From Pterobdella sp. o SKG-2022 (taxonomy: Eukaryota; Annelida; Clitellata; Hirudinida; Piscicolidae), in the NCBI GenBank assembly GCA_964035795.1, contig OZ038322.1, forward strand, positions 11,982,038 to 12,046,037: a DNA stretch of 64,000 nucleotides, written 5' to 3'. Below are positions 36,754 through 51,700 of the stretch, piece after piece. Positions within the stretch are counted from its first letter, which is position 1; every line of letters begins with the position of its first letter. The notes beneath the pieces are model-generated. The model made no database searches. It was not told where the DNA came from and saw nothing but the letters and a program-made list of their open reading frames with translations. The position numbers were made by a program, and so were the translations under genes.

Positions 36754-39700
36754 ATGTCGAACAGTTCGGTAAATTCTGTTGTTCCTCACTTGGACAGACT
36801 TTTTTCTATAGATGTCTACTTAGAAAATTACAAAGTTGAAATAGAAAGAAGGTATACTGATTCAATATAACTTTAATGTTCTCTAAACCGGCGTGTAGAG
36901 TTCTAAAATTAAAAATAAGCTTTGACAGCTCATATTTTTCAAAAAACTTAAAAAATTGTTGTTCGAATAATACAATTCTCAACTCTGAGTTTATAAAGCT
37001 CTCATTTTATTAATGTCATAAAATATCTTATTATTCTCAAGGTATAAAGAATTCAAAAAAGTAGTTAGTGCTATAGAAGCTGAGGAAGGAAGTTTGGACA
37101 GTTTTAGTAGAGCTTACGAAACATATGGAGCACATGTTAATGAAGATTGTTCAATTACATGGGTGGAATGGTGTCCAGAAGCCTTGGGACTTTCTCTTTG
37201 GGGAGATTTCAGTTAGTAGTTTTCAGATGTTTCATTTGCAATTCAATTATTTAAATTTTAAAATTCAATCCAGTTCACATCATTCTTTTATTCATTTATT
37301 TAGAATTATTATTTATAAATGTCTTTAATTATCCTATAGAAATAGAAACCTCATTTAACAGATTCTTGGACAGAAAATCAATACAAATTTGAAAGACTTT
37401 CTTATGGTAAATTCATGCTGAAACTTCCAGCCAAAATAGACCCAGTCACTAACTTCCCCTCTCCTATGATTCCTCATAATTCTATTGTTAAGGTTTTGCA
37501 GAATTTTATTTTATAATAATTACAAAAAAATAATCTACAAAGATTTATTTATTGATAATTAATAAAAAGTGTTATGCATTTTTTCTATCTTTTTCCATAA
37601 AAAAAAGCCAGAAATTTTTTCACATCTCATAATACTTTGGCATTCTTTTTCAATTAATATGTGTTCAAAATTTAACAACCTCAGCTAAGAGTGCACACCA
37701 AAGAAGGTCACAAAGAGAACCGCATTTCTCCATGGGCATCTTATGTCACCAAAGACTTGAATGAACCTGTTTATCACCAGAGGTTCTGGAATCCACCACA
37801 TGTTTGATTTTTGGTTTTCATGAATTTCCCAGTTATGATTACATTTTATAGAAATTATTTTTTGATTTCCCTAATTTTCCAAATGAGGCAAATTTTACAT
37901 ACATTCATTGTTGAAAAAAAAAATAAATTTTCAATAATTTCAAACTCATTATAAATCATTAGTAAATACAAATAATATATCATTAAAGCAAAAAATAAAT
38001 TAATGTATGCATTTATATGAAAAAATCCTTCAATCATGAATTATCTTCACATGGCAGAAATTCACTTTCAAACACCAACATTCCGAGCCCTCAAAGAGTC
38101 TGAGGATATATGAAAGTCATGTGGGTATTGCTTCTCCTGAAGGCAAGATTGCCAGCTATGATTACTTCACCAAAAATACTTTGCCTCACATCAAGAAGCA
38201 TGGTTTGTTTTAGTCATTTTAAGAGTTTCCATTGTTTTTAGTTGAAAAGTTTTAAATTTATATATTTATAATGAAAAATTGTTCAACAGCATATATTTCA
38301 TTAATTTTTTTGTGTGCATATAAAACATCAACCCCTACAACACTAAGGTTACAATTGTATCCAACTAATGGCTGTGATGGAACATGCATATTATGGCTCA
38401 TTTGGATACCAAGTCACCAGTTTCTATGCAGCATCTAGGTATTAACTTTGTAGTTTAGAACTTGTATATAATACATATCTGACTCGTTTGACCTTTGAAC
38501 ATTTTTTATATTAATTTTTTTTAGTACATACCTCATTTCAAGACTTGCATGTAGAAGTTTACTTAACGCCACTAATAAATTTCGCTATTGTTTTGATCTA
38601 TAAAATATGAAAACTTAAACACCATTAATTTTATAATAATTCCAACCACCTCCAGTCGTTATGGCACTCCAGATGAGCTAAAAAGATTAGTAGACGAAGC
38701 TCACTCCATGGGGTTGGTGGTACTACTTGACATTGTTCACAGTCACGCATCCAAGAATGTTGTCGATGGGTGAGTTAGTGTGGCAGTTATATTAGTGCTT
38801 TATTATGCTGGATGCCACGTTTTTTTAAATTGGGAGCATTCACATTAGCAAACGTATTGATTAATAATTAAATGAATTAATTTCAATTCTTTACTTTCCG
38901 ATTTTATTGAAGTAAACGGCACACTGATTGAACAGATTGAACCGCTTTGATGGCACAGATGGGTGTTATTTCCACAACAATGGCAGAGGATTCCATGACT
39001 TGTGGGACTCCAGACTCTTCAACTACACTGAGTATGTGCCAATTAGCATTATCCACGTTTTATTGTTTTATTATTATTATTATTATTTAAAGTTACTTTT
39101 ACTACAAAAAAAAATAACAAAAAATTTTTTTTGTTAACGTTTTGCTTCTTACATATATATTCTAGTATTACTGGAAATTAATTCAACTGATCTTAATCAA
39201 TATATAATTTTTCATTAGTTAAGTTTTATGAATATATCAGGCGAGAAGTACAGAGATTCCTAGTATCGAACTTAAGGTGGTGGTTGGAGGAGTACCGTTT
39301 TGATGGCTTCAGGTTTGATGGTGTCACCTCAATGCTTTATCACCACCACGGCATTGGTTTGTGATTAGAGGTTTTCATAAAACATGTAGTTTAGTTTGTT
39401 TTGTTTCTAGTAAATCCTTCCTAATAGATTGATAAAATAATCAATCTATTAAATTTTAATCTTTATATTAGGGTTTACCAATTCTATCAACTCAATTTTC
39501 TAATTGACCCTAGCTTTATAGTTCGTTCATATTATACTTATATTATGTAGCAAATTCATTAAAATATTCAAAAATTAGCAAATAGATTCAAATACTCCTA
39601 ATGATTTCCCACAAAGGCACGGGATTCAGTGGTCATTATGATGAGTACTTTGGCATGTGCACCGACACGGAGTCATTGGTTCATTTAATGCTGTGCAACC

Positions 39701-42237
39701 ACGTCATACATCAGCTCTACCCTAATGTCATATCCATCGCTGAGGTTAGTGTAAAATTGAAATAAAATTATAATTGTATTGCAGAATAAATTAATATTTT
39801 TTAAACTTTATCGGTAATAGCTAATATCGAAAATGGTTTATATAGTTATATCAAATATGATGTTTTTTATATCTTTCAGTGTCGAACTCTTGAAACGAAT
39901 TTAACATTTTATACTCCATTGAATTTCAAAACTTTACAATGATATAGATAACTGTGCTTCACTTAATTCGGTATACCGATCAAAATTTAAGGAGGTGTCA
40001 GGAATGCCAGCCCTGTGCAGGCCTGTTGATGAGGGTGGTGTTGGCTTCGATTACAGACTCGCTATGGCTGTGCCTGATAATTGGATCAAGGTGTGATTGG
40101 TTCCTTCAATGAAAATTTCAGTTGTTTTATAGTTATTTTTTGTAGAAGGTTTTTATTTGCATTATTTTTGATTTTTTAAATGTTTTTTTTGTGCCTTATA
40201 CAAGCGTTTTCTATATAATTTTCTATAGTGATATTTTTAAAAGTTTAAAAAATATGAAAAATCGGATATGTGAAAAATGTTATGTTCGAATCTGAATATT
40301 GAAGTAAATTAATGTGAAGTACTAATTGAATAATGATAATACAGTTATTGAAAGAGAAAAAAGACGATGATTGGGATATGGGAAACTTAGTTCACACCAT
40401 GACCAACCGCAGACACGGTGAAAAGCATATCGCTTATGCAGAGAGTCATGATCAAGTTTGTGTTTGAGTTCAGGAATGTTTGAGTAATAATTTTGTTTCA
40501 TAAGAAAATATAAAAAATAGTGTATAGACTAAAGAAATTATTGTTTAAGGGATTCATTTAATCGAAACTGCTAGAATATAAATTCATTTGAAGAAATCCC
40601 TTTGAGTTTTCTTATGAGTTTATAAAATATGTAAAAATTCGCGTTAAAGTTACCAAAAAATGATCCCAACTCACCAGGCATTGGTGGGGGATAAGACGCT
40701 AGCCTTCTGGTTGATGGATGCAGAGATGTACACTCACATGTCGATCCTGTCTCCACCCTCACTGATCATCGACAGGGGACTGGCTCTGCATAAAATGATT
40801 AGACTGTTCACACATGCATTGGCTGGCGAGGGATATTTAAACTTTATGGGTGTCTGGTTGGTTTTGAGTAATTTGTGGTCGTATAATTAACGGTTTAACT
40901 AATTAAGACTTTTTCAAAACTTCAAATCTAATTTTTTTTTTTGAGTTTTTAGCTCATTTGATGATTCAGTTTTTTATTGAGATTTTTAGTTTTTTTAAGA
41001 AGTTTATCGTTCAAAATTTTTAGCACATTAGATCATTAGAACATTTCTATAACAGGTAATGAGTTTGGTCACCCAGAGTGGTTAGATTTTCCACGGATAG
41101 GCAATAATGAGAGCTACCATTATGCCAGAAGACAGTATAATTTGTTAGACGACCATCTTCTTCTCTATCAATTCCTAGCTGCATTTGATGCCAGTATGAA
41201 TTTTCTCGAAAATAAATACCATTGGTTTGTTTGTGCTTCTTATCAGAAGTTATTTTTGTATCTTATATCTAGAGGATCAACCTATATATATCGGAAAGTT
41301 TCATGTTTAAATTAATTTTTAAAGTTTATTTAATTAATATATTTTTTTATGTTGTTAACTATACAAATCCCACACAACGATCCATCATATAACAAAATCA
41401 TTAAAGTTGCCCACTAATACAACCACAAGGTTGAGCAGTTCTCAGGCATATGTGAGCAGGAAGCACCAAGGCGATAAAGTGATTGTGTTCGAAAGGGCGG
41501 GTCTTCTCTTCCTCTTCAACTTCCATCCATGCCAGAGTTTTGTCGACTATAAAGTGGGAATTCAAGAGCCAGGAGTGTTAGTTGCTTTTTTTAAAAGAGA
41601 ATTTGCTTATGAAGTTCGATTTAGTATTTTATATTGTATTTATAATCTCATCTTTGTATCTCCACTTGATGATGTGAGTTAAACTCACGAAAAACTATTA
41701 AAAAAAAGTTTTTTTTTTGAATTTTTATGTTTAGGCTTGAAGCATCGACATATTGTATCTCATAATGATGTATTATTCTTTAAAACTCTTCATACCATAA
41801 ATATCTTTAATATCATTATATCAACATCTCAAAACCTCTAGCAGTTAAAACCATTTAAATCTATATTTGAAGCGATAAGCATAATCATAACATCATAAAT
41901 ATTTACAAGACATTACACCAACAAATTCATAGTACACTAAACCACATCGGTTCAAACTAAATTATACTAAAGTACTTTTAACTAAACTAAACCAACGTAT
42001 TTTACTACATTGATCTAAACTATACTACACCACGCTAAATTAATCTACACTTTTCTACATCAAAACACACCACGTTTCAGATACAAGATCGTGTTGGATA
42101 CAGACAGCAAAGAGTTCAAAGGACAGCAACGTTTGGACCATTCAGTGCCTTCTCACTCTTTCCCTGAAGCATGGGACAATAGAAACAATCATCTCTTTGT
42201 TAGTGTTTCATTGAGTTCATTAAGTCATTCATGGTAG
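36754..42237 (+). CDS. GBE1: 1,4-alpha-glucan (glycogen) branching enzyme, 16 exons, 686 aa
   Basis: Cytosolic GH13 enzyme that makes alpha-1,6 branches in glycogen. Exons: 36754-36851, 37042-37211, 37362-37492, 37685-37801, 38058-38202, 38348-38438, 38656-38769, 38936-39031, 39241-39356, 39617-39744, 39992-40090, 40345-40455, 40678-40849, 41056-41224, 41430-41576, 42081-42237; all phases fit. An N-terminal CBM48-like part ([17 protein letters not shown]) precedes the (beta/alpha)8 barrel: [19 protein letters not shown], the nucleophile D347 in [16 protein letters not shown], the acid E402 in ISIAE, and YAESHDQALVGDK with the third Asp. Then [16 protein letters not shown] and the C-terminal all-beta domain. 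Length is close to human (702 aa). Residue 403 is Glu where the vertebrate enzymes have Asp. The C-terminus ([15 protein letters not shown]) is diverged. Confidence 0.96.
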
Positions 42238-45200
42238 CAATGTTAATTTTTGTACTGATGGGAAAATAATAATCATAATTGTGGATTGAGTAGTATATAC
42301 ATTGATAAGAATAAGAGTAATTAAGGTACTGATGCTTAAATAAGTTTTATTTCAGTCCTTTTGAGATTATTTTTTATTTAATATTTTATTTAGTTTTTTA
42401 TATTTTTATTAATTCTTAATATAGCTTGGCCTTAATTTTCTACATCAAAACCTTAGATTATAGGAATTTATAAGAACACGTAAAGAATTTTTATTGAGCT
42501 AAAATTTTCAACAAGTGAAACCTTGTCATAATTCATTAAAAAAAAGCTTGGCATTAAGTTTAGATATTTTTATTTTTAATTATATATTCGATCTAACCCT
42601 TCAAATCCTCAACCCCATTCATTCTAAGGTGTACTTGCCTAGCAGAGTAGCAATGGTGATGGCAAAAAACACATGAAAGTTGCATGAAGTTTGCTGACAC
42701 TTCAATATTAATACCAAAAAATTGTTGAAGTAGCCTATGATTAAAGGTTTCATAAACAACATATTTACTGATCAAAACTAAGGAGTAGTGATACTTAACA
42801 AAAGCTTCATGTTTTTGATCAAATTTTTTGTTGTTTTTGAAACACTAATGTTAGATCAGTGTGTATAATTTTTATTCTTATCTTTTTCAACTATCATTTT
42901 CAAGTGGTTTACTTAGAACTATAAGTTCATTGTTAAGTGCCATTCCCACGTTAGGACTAGCGATAAATTTTCATTGATAATTACTCAAAGGATAATGTCT
43001 TCAGTGAATACATGAATACTTGAAGAGTGATGTCATTGAATATATGTATTGATAATGCATTGGAGGGTATAGTAGTCGTTTGTTTCAGTCTTGATATCAA
43101 CTTTGTTGATGGTTTTTATTACTGAATTTATATATATATATATATATAAAGATTTTTATGTATTTTTTGCTTTTTATAGATTTTGTTCTGTGTTTAAAAT
43201 TTTTATTTAGTTTAAACTGTTTGAATCAATATTTAGTTTCTTTTGTCATCATTAATTGTTCCAAGTGCTTATTTATTATAGTTAATTATTCATTTAAGGA
43301 TGTTCACCTGTTTGAAGTTCATTAAAATTCTATCACAATAAATTCCTTTCATATCATCTTAATTATCTACAAATTTTCTTGTCGTTTCCTTCGTCTCCGG
43401 CTCTCTATTTTTTTAATTTAATTTATTATAAAATTTTTTTATTGTTCTTTAAATTGTTGGCTTGATCACATCGGCTTAAGTAAAGGCTAATTTTTGTCTA
43501 CAGTTTTTATACATTTACCTTTAATTATTCAATGTTCATCCGTGTTGTATTGATTACATTTCTGTGAATCTTTATTATAAATCTATTTCTTTGTTTAATC
43601 GTCTAATTTTTTTTTGATTTAATTATTTGAAATATTTTATTTTTATTCATCGCCATTTTTCTTAATTTTATTTATTATTTTTTTATTGATTCAGCTGTTT
43701 AAAGTTGGAAAATATATTAAATGCAATTTTTTGAACTTTCATGTTAATCATCATTGAAGTGGAAATTTTGAGTAAAAAAAATTCGAACCAAAACCACTTG
43801 AGTCTAATATTGAATTAAAAAAGGCTATCAGAAAAATATTCAAAAACATGGAATTTTCATGATTTTATAAGCATCTATGAAAATATCACTTCTTAAATAT
43901 TTAATATTAATTATGTATCAAACCTAATATTTTGAATGAGTTTAATTTTAATCCCTTAATGCTTACGGCACCTCAAGACATTTGAGACTCGTTCTTTAGT
44001 TTTGGCGCAGTTTTATAAATCCCAAGTGTTTTTGAGTGTTCAAAAAGATTAAAATTCGATTAATTTAATAATTAAGTAGTTATAATTTTATATTAGTTAT
44101 GAACTTATAACAAAACATGTAGTTGGTATCTATTAATAAGGGTTACTTTACCCCAGTGGTCATGCATTGTTTCGGAAAACTCTATAGTAAACTAAACTTT
44201 AAAAGTTAAAACACCACTTATCACAAAAATTTCCGTCAACTTGAAACCATTGATAGAACACGTCAGTTAAAAGATGAATCTATATTACCACTCAATGTAG
44301 CATAAAAAAACCTACATTATATGACAACGTTTCGACGAAAAATTTGACTAAATAGTTTAATTTTTCGTAAGAATTTAAAAAATTTAGTCCCATTTTTATT
44401 GGGTAGTTTAAAAAACTTAATGTTGGTTAGTATTCATTACAACAAGTTTCATGTCATATCAATAGCTACATGTCTAAGCCAAGTCTACATAGAAAATGCT
44501 ACTTTTATTCATTATTAAATGTTGTTTTGATTCAGTTTTTTTATAGTCACCAACGTGATAAGATCATTGAAGTAATAACTTTAATATGAGCTTCTAATGC
44601 ATTAGAGGGTATTCCAAAACAAAATGTTTTTCAAAATTTTTTAAATGCATTTTTTTCAAATATATTCAAAAACTTTAATTAATTTTTGAAATTCAAAGAA
44701 TTATTTATAAATTAAATTAACGTTGAAATTCCTTACCACGGCTAAATCGCTTCGCTTCACATTATTTCATTAATAACTGTTACATGCCCTTCTTTCAGCT
44801 TAGGTTCTCAAAATGCTATTATTTTTATTGTTATAATGATTTTCCACATATTAGATATATATACAGAACAATAGATCACTATTTGAATCATGGACGTTTC
44901 TTTATAAAACAAAAGCATTAATAACTCAAAAACTCATTGTTATTAATCATCGCCTATAGGTAATTGAATTCTATATTCATTGTGAAAAAAGAATCAGTAA
45001 ACAAAAAATAACAATTAGACCAAGTGATATCGTAGTTAGAGGTCAAAATTCCGGTTGTCATTCATTTAAAATAAACCATCCATTGCCAACAGCACGCATA
45101 AATTAACACTGGTTAACGGGTTTTTAGGCTAAAACTTAGGTGTAACTCCAAACGTTCTTGTTATCTCATCCAACACGTATATAATTTAATATAATGCATG

Positions 45201-45715
45201 CCAATAAAATTACTTATAAATTTGTACGACCAACATTCCACGCAGTATGAACATATAATATAAATGAAGGTATAAAGCTTATTATCCTCCAATGAAACCT
45301 TAGGCATTCTATGATTATACTATGAGGCTTTCATCATCAGAGAGGTGGGACTAGTCACAAATTCTTGTCGGTGTTTGTTGCCGTATGTAGTTTTAACGGT
45401 GTCTTGGACATTGGTCAAATATCATTTATCAATGTGATCATAAGGCTTGAATGATTAAGAATGAAGTATTAAAGGGTAAAAATGTATCAATACAAATAGC
45501 ATGGAATGTTTGCATACTTTAATTCCGTTTGAAACTCAATACATATAGCTATATACGTGTATAACGTACGAGAACCTAGTGATTAAAAAGCAGGTGTCGT
45601 GGTATATAAGTCCTGATGGCAGACTTTTGAAGGCCTGTTGGATTATGCATAAAACCTGATGAATTTTAAAAAGTTTTCGACGTTTTTAATGTGTAAATTG
45701 ACATAGTTTTATTGG
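42238..45715. other. 3.5 kb intergenic, nothing recognised
   Basis: Very AT-rich; contains a TA microsatellite at about 43131-43148. No exon with matched splice sites, RNA gene or transposon protein is visible on either strand. Confidence 0.5.
43131..43148. repeat. TA dinucleotide microsatellite
   Basis: About nine tandem TA units in the gene-free interval. Confidence 0.8.
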
Positions 45716-48700
45716 ATGTTTGAGATGATTAGAGGGAAGCAGAGTGTAAGTATTTTGTTTAATTTATGTTTTTTTTTATTTAAAATTTTTTAATGTATTT
45801 CAAAAAGGTTTAAGACCAAAAATATAAAGTCAATTGAATGTTTTATCAGTTAATGCGATCGTGAATGAAAATCTATTATATTCACAGATTGTCTTTCAAA
45901 ATATTTCCTTGTCACGGCGGCATATAATTTAAAAAAGAATTTGTATGAAAAATATGTGGTTATTATTATTGTGAAAATTTGTGAACGAATAGCTTGAATT
46001 TATTTTTTTTAAATTCATTTTAATATGGTTTTTACAACTATTGATTGGTCTACGAAAATTTTGTACTGAAGCTTGTTGAAAGCTTTCATACACTTTGATT
46101 TGATCTTTTTGAAAATTTTTATAAGTAGATTGATTTAAGATTTTATAGCAATACTATTCAAATTTTTAAATGAATACGATTTAAGCTTTATAAAAGTGGC
46201 AGTTATAATTTAAAAATCAAACGAAACAAACATTCAACTTCACATTTCAACAAATGAACACAAGCAATACATTTATTAAAAAAACTCAGTTTCTTATGTA
46301 GCAAACCACAAAATATCCACTAAACCACTAGACATATTGGACGAAGGACGACGAAAAACTGTACCAAGCTGTAGAGAAGAACAATGTAGAGAGAGTCTGT
46401 GACTTGTTGTCTAGAAAGAAGATCTTGTGCTCTAAGGTCAACCCTTCCAAAGGCCTATCATCGTGAGACGTGATTTTTGTTGATTCATTAAAATTGACAT
46501 GTCTTGATATCATTCTTTTGGGTTTGTTTAAACTGCTGTTTGATTATTTGTATAATTCATAGAATATCACGAAGTTTTACCGCTTGTACGTTGAATTTGC
46601 ATAAAGAATGTGGTCGAAACGCTATGAAGGTCCATAAGGATTTTTAAAATTTAATTTAATTTATATTTAATATATCCAATCATTTACCATTTATAATGGT
46701 TTCCAATATTTATATCAGCGCAACGATACATATTTATATACTTTTGTTCTTCGTTATATACACCGTTTTTTTGTTTAAAAACTGCTTTATAAAATATTAA
46801 ATTAATTCAAATTGTCTTTTTGTGCACGTAAAACTATACTTACAAGAAGATATATCTATTTTATTTAAATGAGCTTATTGTTTTGACAAACTCTTGAAAA
46901 TTAGATAAAAATAGATCGAAAAGTTTATTTAAAATCTACTTAGATTAGTTGTGATCTTATAGTGTGAGATAGTTTTGATACAGCGATAGATAGATCGATT
47001 TTGATGCTACGATAGATTGATTGATTTGGATACCAATTTTAATGTCAGTAGTAAGGTATCACAAACCAATAGAAGCTTGATTTAAGATTGTCGTGCAAAC
47101 ATTCGGTGCCGTATCGTCAAAAGAGAACAAAATTTATGCGTAAAATGGTTAATTGCATTTCCTTCTGTGTGTAATACTCACACAGTGAATACAGGTAACT
47201 TTATAAATACAAAAACGTTTTGAACACTTTTATTAACTGATTAACAACATGAAGCTTTTCGTAAGTTGAACTTACAATATCAAGTATGCAAACTTATAAA
47301 AAGCTATATATACAGTTGCATAAATGTTTTTTGCTCAAAAAATTTTCATACATTTATTTCGAAATTTTTAATCTTCTATTACTCAGTATAATTGTATTAT
47401 ATGTCCTATGTCATCTACGAACTCCATCAGATTCCACTTGGCCATAAGAGAAGGTCACTCTGTCATAGTCGACAAGTTCTTAGACCAAAAGCCATTTCCC
47501 GGCATCAACGTTAAAGATAACCAAGGTTTTATATTTCTATCATTTATATTAACCTTGGGCCGTCCCCAAAAAATATTTTTCTATTTTATTTACTGCGTTT
47601 GTATAAGATATACAGTTGTATATATATTTAGGATTTTGATTTTTTATATTTTGTTTGACAACAATTTTTTTATTTGGACGACCAAATCATTGGCACTTCA
47701 ACAGCAATACGGAATTACATGTAGACATTATTGGAATTCAAAACAACTTGCCATATCAAACATTCAAAAATAAAAAAAAAATTTTCTATGTAAATGTATT
47801 TTGAAGAAATATCTGAAGTTTAATCTTTATCAATGTGAGTCTACATTAAAAGTCAATTGTTACCCTCAACAGGACAAACCCCAGTGCACCATGCCGCCAA
47901 AAAGGCCCGTTACTCCATTTTGCTAAGATTGTTAAAGGTTTAAACTTCTGAGCTGTGATTTAAACTTTAAGTCTATCAAAACTATATCTAATTACTTTCT
48001 GATAACATAATTCATAAATTAAACGTTTCATACTCGGTAAATGTTAAAATTTTCTAAAATGAAAACTCCTTTAATATCCAACTCAAAACCTTCAAAGAAC
48101 AACCCTAACCTCTCGTTGATCGACGACCACGGCAAGGGAGTGCTGCACCACGCTTGTGAAGGGGGCCATCTCAACTGCGTACAACTCCTCATCTCCGCCC
48201 AAGCTCCCATCGACCCCAAGGATAAGGTTGCTACTATTATAATACTGTGGATGGTTGGAATGTTGTTAGATTTCATGCTTTTGAACTAGCTTCAATGTTG
48301 ATATTAATCAACTATAAAGTGGTTTTCATTAAATGAAAAGTAGCCGGATAGTAGAAGTTTTGTTATATGTGGTCAAAAAGCTCATTTTAAATATTATTGA
48401 TAACTATCTTTTAATTTGAACATCAATTATTAATTAAATTTTGATAAGTAAGATTGTTGTTGATAGAATGAGCCAGCAGAAATCAAATGACTTGAAATTA
48501 TTCATTTGAGTTTATATACAGTCCAAAGTTCTACATTGAATTAAACGTGTAAAAATATCCCAAGTGGAATAAAATTATTTTTTTTGATAATTTTTATATT
48601 ATTAGCATATCTTTTGTTAGCTTTTTATGAAAAATAATTTCTAGGACTGGAAAATTAAGTTTTTAATTTCTCACATCAACAATAGAATCGGTTCAAGCAG

Positions 48701-51700
48701 TCAAGTATTTAACACTATAATATTTGCAACAAAAGCCCCTTGAAATACTTTGAATGTTAATTAACACACTTCTATCTTTCAAACTTTAAACTGGATGCTG
48801 ATTAAAGCACTTTACTAATAAGCTCTTGAGGTTTCATGGTTGCCGAGCCTATAAGTTTCATATTTTCAACGATTCCTCTATAGCTTTCGATCCAAGTAAC
48901 CAAAAAAAATGCCCTCTACTGATGCCTGTTTAGGGGTATTTGTAAAAAGCCAATCACTTTCAAAAATATTTTTCCGAAATTGTTAGAGCTGCGTGGAATT
49001 AGGCATGCATGTTTATTGTTTCACCTGTTCTAGCTGATCAACTTTTAATTTATTATCTGGGTCATTATTCAAGGAATTTCAAATGATTTATAAACAGCAT
49101 AGGTTTATCTATTGATTTGCATATCATTTTAACGTAACAGCCAACTTTGAACAATTCTTATGTCAATCTAAGATAGTTTCCGGTTTTTTATTTAAAATAA
49201 TTAGTAAACCATAACACTCAATTCAAATTATCACAGCTTATCGTTGTGCTGATTAATTTTGTGTTCGATTGGCTTTGAACACAAGAAAAAACGTGTTTAA
49301 AAACTATACAAAACCACTTTACCATATAAATTCATGAATTATTTAAATATTTCATAAAATATAAATTACATCTCAAAGACATTATGCGCTCAAATTTTAT
49401 TTAATCTAAAGTACAAGCCTATTTTTTATTAGGGTAAAAAAGCCAAGTAAGCTAAACAACAATTAAATTTTAAAGGATGGCAAAACACCATTATCGTACG
49501 CTGCGGAAAAAGGTCAGGCATCAATATGTCGAATGCTGATTGAGAATGGAGCAAATGTGAATGAAGTTGACCAAACTAGCAGCACACCACTCATCTTGGC
49601 CTCCCTCAACCGCCATGCATCTGTGTGTAGTTATCTCATCAGTAAGGGTGCTAGAGTCGATCTGATTGATCTTAAAGGTTGTTTGAAAATACTCGAAAAA
49701 CATTTTTAAAAGAATATATAATATTGTATTCTATTCTAAAGGACATAATGCATTATGGCATGCGACGTGGAACATGGACAAGGAAACAGCTAGAATACTA
49801 TCCGGAGCTGGCAGTAATACTTTAATTTATCTTCTAAAGTTATTTATTAAATACTAAAAAATAAATTTATTTTTTTGAAGATTTAAACCCTCCAAGCAAA
49901 GCCCAGAGCTTCAACGAGAAAGACATGATGGAAGTGAGTTTAAATCAAATATCCAAATCAATCATTTTACTCGCCTTAACTGTAAATATAGGATGACCAC
50001 TACGAAGAAATGGGTACGGTAAAATTCAAAGATGCATTTTCTTCTACCCCTTGCATTAATGAAAAAGGCAAACTCAACATGGTAGAGAATAAGGATAAAC
50101 TTCCTCCGTTTTATGGAAAAACTTCGAGTCTCGTTCACCTTAACCAAGCCAATGATCAGTTTGCTACTTTTGACAAAAATAATGTTTCTAAAAAAGGTTA
50201 AAATCTGAAAAATTAATTTTTCAAAATCACGGATATCTAAATATACATGTTCCACATTTTTTAGGGTTTTTAACTTCAAATATTTTTGTTGCAGACAAGT
50301 TTGATACAATCAACGGTTCAGAACCTGATAAGAAATTGAATATGGATTCATTTAAAGAACTTCTCGATGATACTTTCAACAAAGATAAACCACGTAAAGA
50401 TGAAGACAAAATTCAAGTTGAAGATACATGGGTAAATATAACAGTCTAAACTTTGAGCACAAAGAAAAAAATATTTAAATTAGCTAAAAGTTATTTTTTA
50501 AATCACCACTAAAATCGTGTATTTAATTTTTCAAAAATGAAAATTTTTCAGAAAACTCCACACAACTCTGTAAGAACAGAGTTGGAGACCGAATACTTAT
50601 CTCCTTCTCAACAAAATTTCAACGGTGAAGATGAAGTAGATTCACCACCAAAAATTCAAAATACAAACCCTTCAAGTCATTCAATAGATTCTTCAAATAC
50701 TTCAGAAACCCTGTCTGGACACCATTTTACTCAACTACATAATCAACAACTAATGCAAAAAAACCAAGGGGAACCAGATACTTATAATTCATATCATGAG
50801 GCTTCTCCTTCTTTTAAATACATACAGTCATACCAAGTTGATTCAGAAAGCGATTACACTAATTCTAAAGAGAATTCAAAAAATAACACTCTTGCCGATA
50901 ACAAATGTTCAATCAACTATGAACTTGTTGATGGAAACAATAACAGGATATCTAATGATTTGAACTACGAGAAAAATTTCATTCTAAAAGAAAAACTTAA
51001 CTTATTAGAAAAAGTAAGGAATATTATATAATTCTTTATGGCTCTATTTTAATTATGCATGACCTCACAGGTGAAAGCTTCAAATGAAAAACGTCAACGG
51101 CTTGAAGAAGAGAAAAAGGAGTTGTTACGAAAGTTACATGTTGCAACTGTGAGTCGAGAATGGACTTTGCATGAGTTGAGATGCATGAAGGAAGTGGTGG
51201 AGTGTATGTTCCATGAGTTGAAAAACAATAAAGATGAACAAAACGATTCAAATGAAAAAAGTATTGATCATGTGAAATTTGAAAAATACCTAAGTGACTT
51301 GAACTGCCGCATCGAAGAACTACTAAAACTACATGAAGATCAACAGAAAGAAGAGATCAATAAAAGAATGGATGGAGAAGAAGAAATTACCCCTGAGTAT
51401 GAAGAACATTTGAATAATAAAGTGATTTCTCTTGTTAAAGAAAAAAATCTATTAGCTCTCAAGCTTAAGGATATATTGAAAGAGAAAGCTGAAATGAGTG
51501 AGAGGCTTAAAGATGTTGGAAAAGTAATCAGCAATGCCGTAGAATTGAAAACAGAAAATGAACTTTTGGTTGAAGATTATGAAAATTTCAAAAAAGCAAA
51601 AGAAGAAGAGAAAGAAGAGATGGATGAATTGGTGAAACTTCTTAAGGAAACTTTAGATACAAATAAGACATTGAAGTTTGAAAATGAGCAACTGACAGAC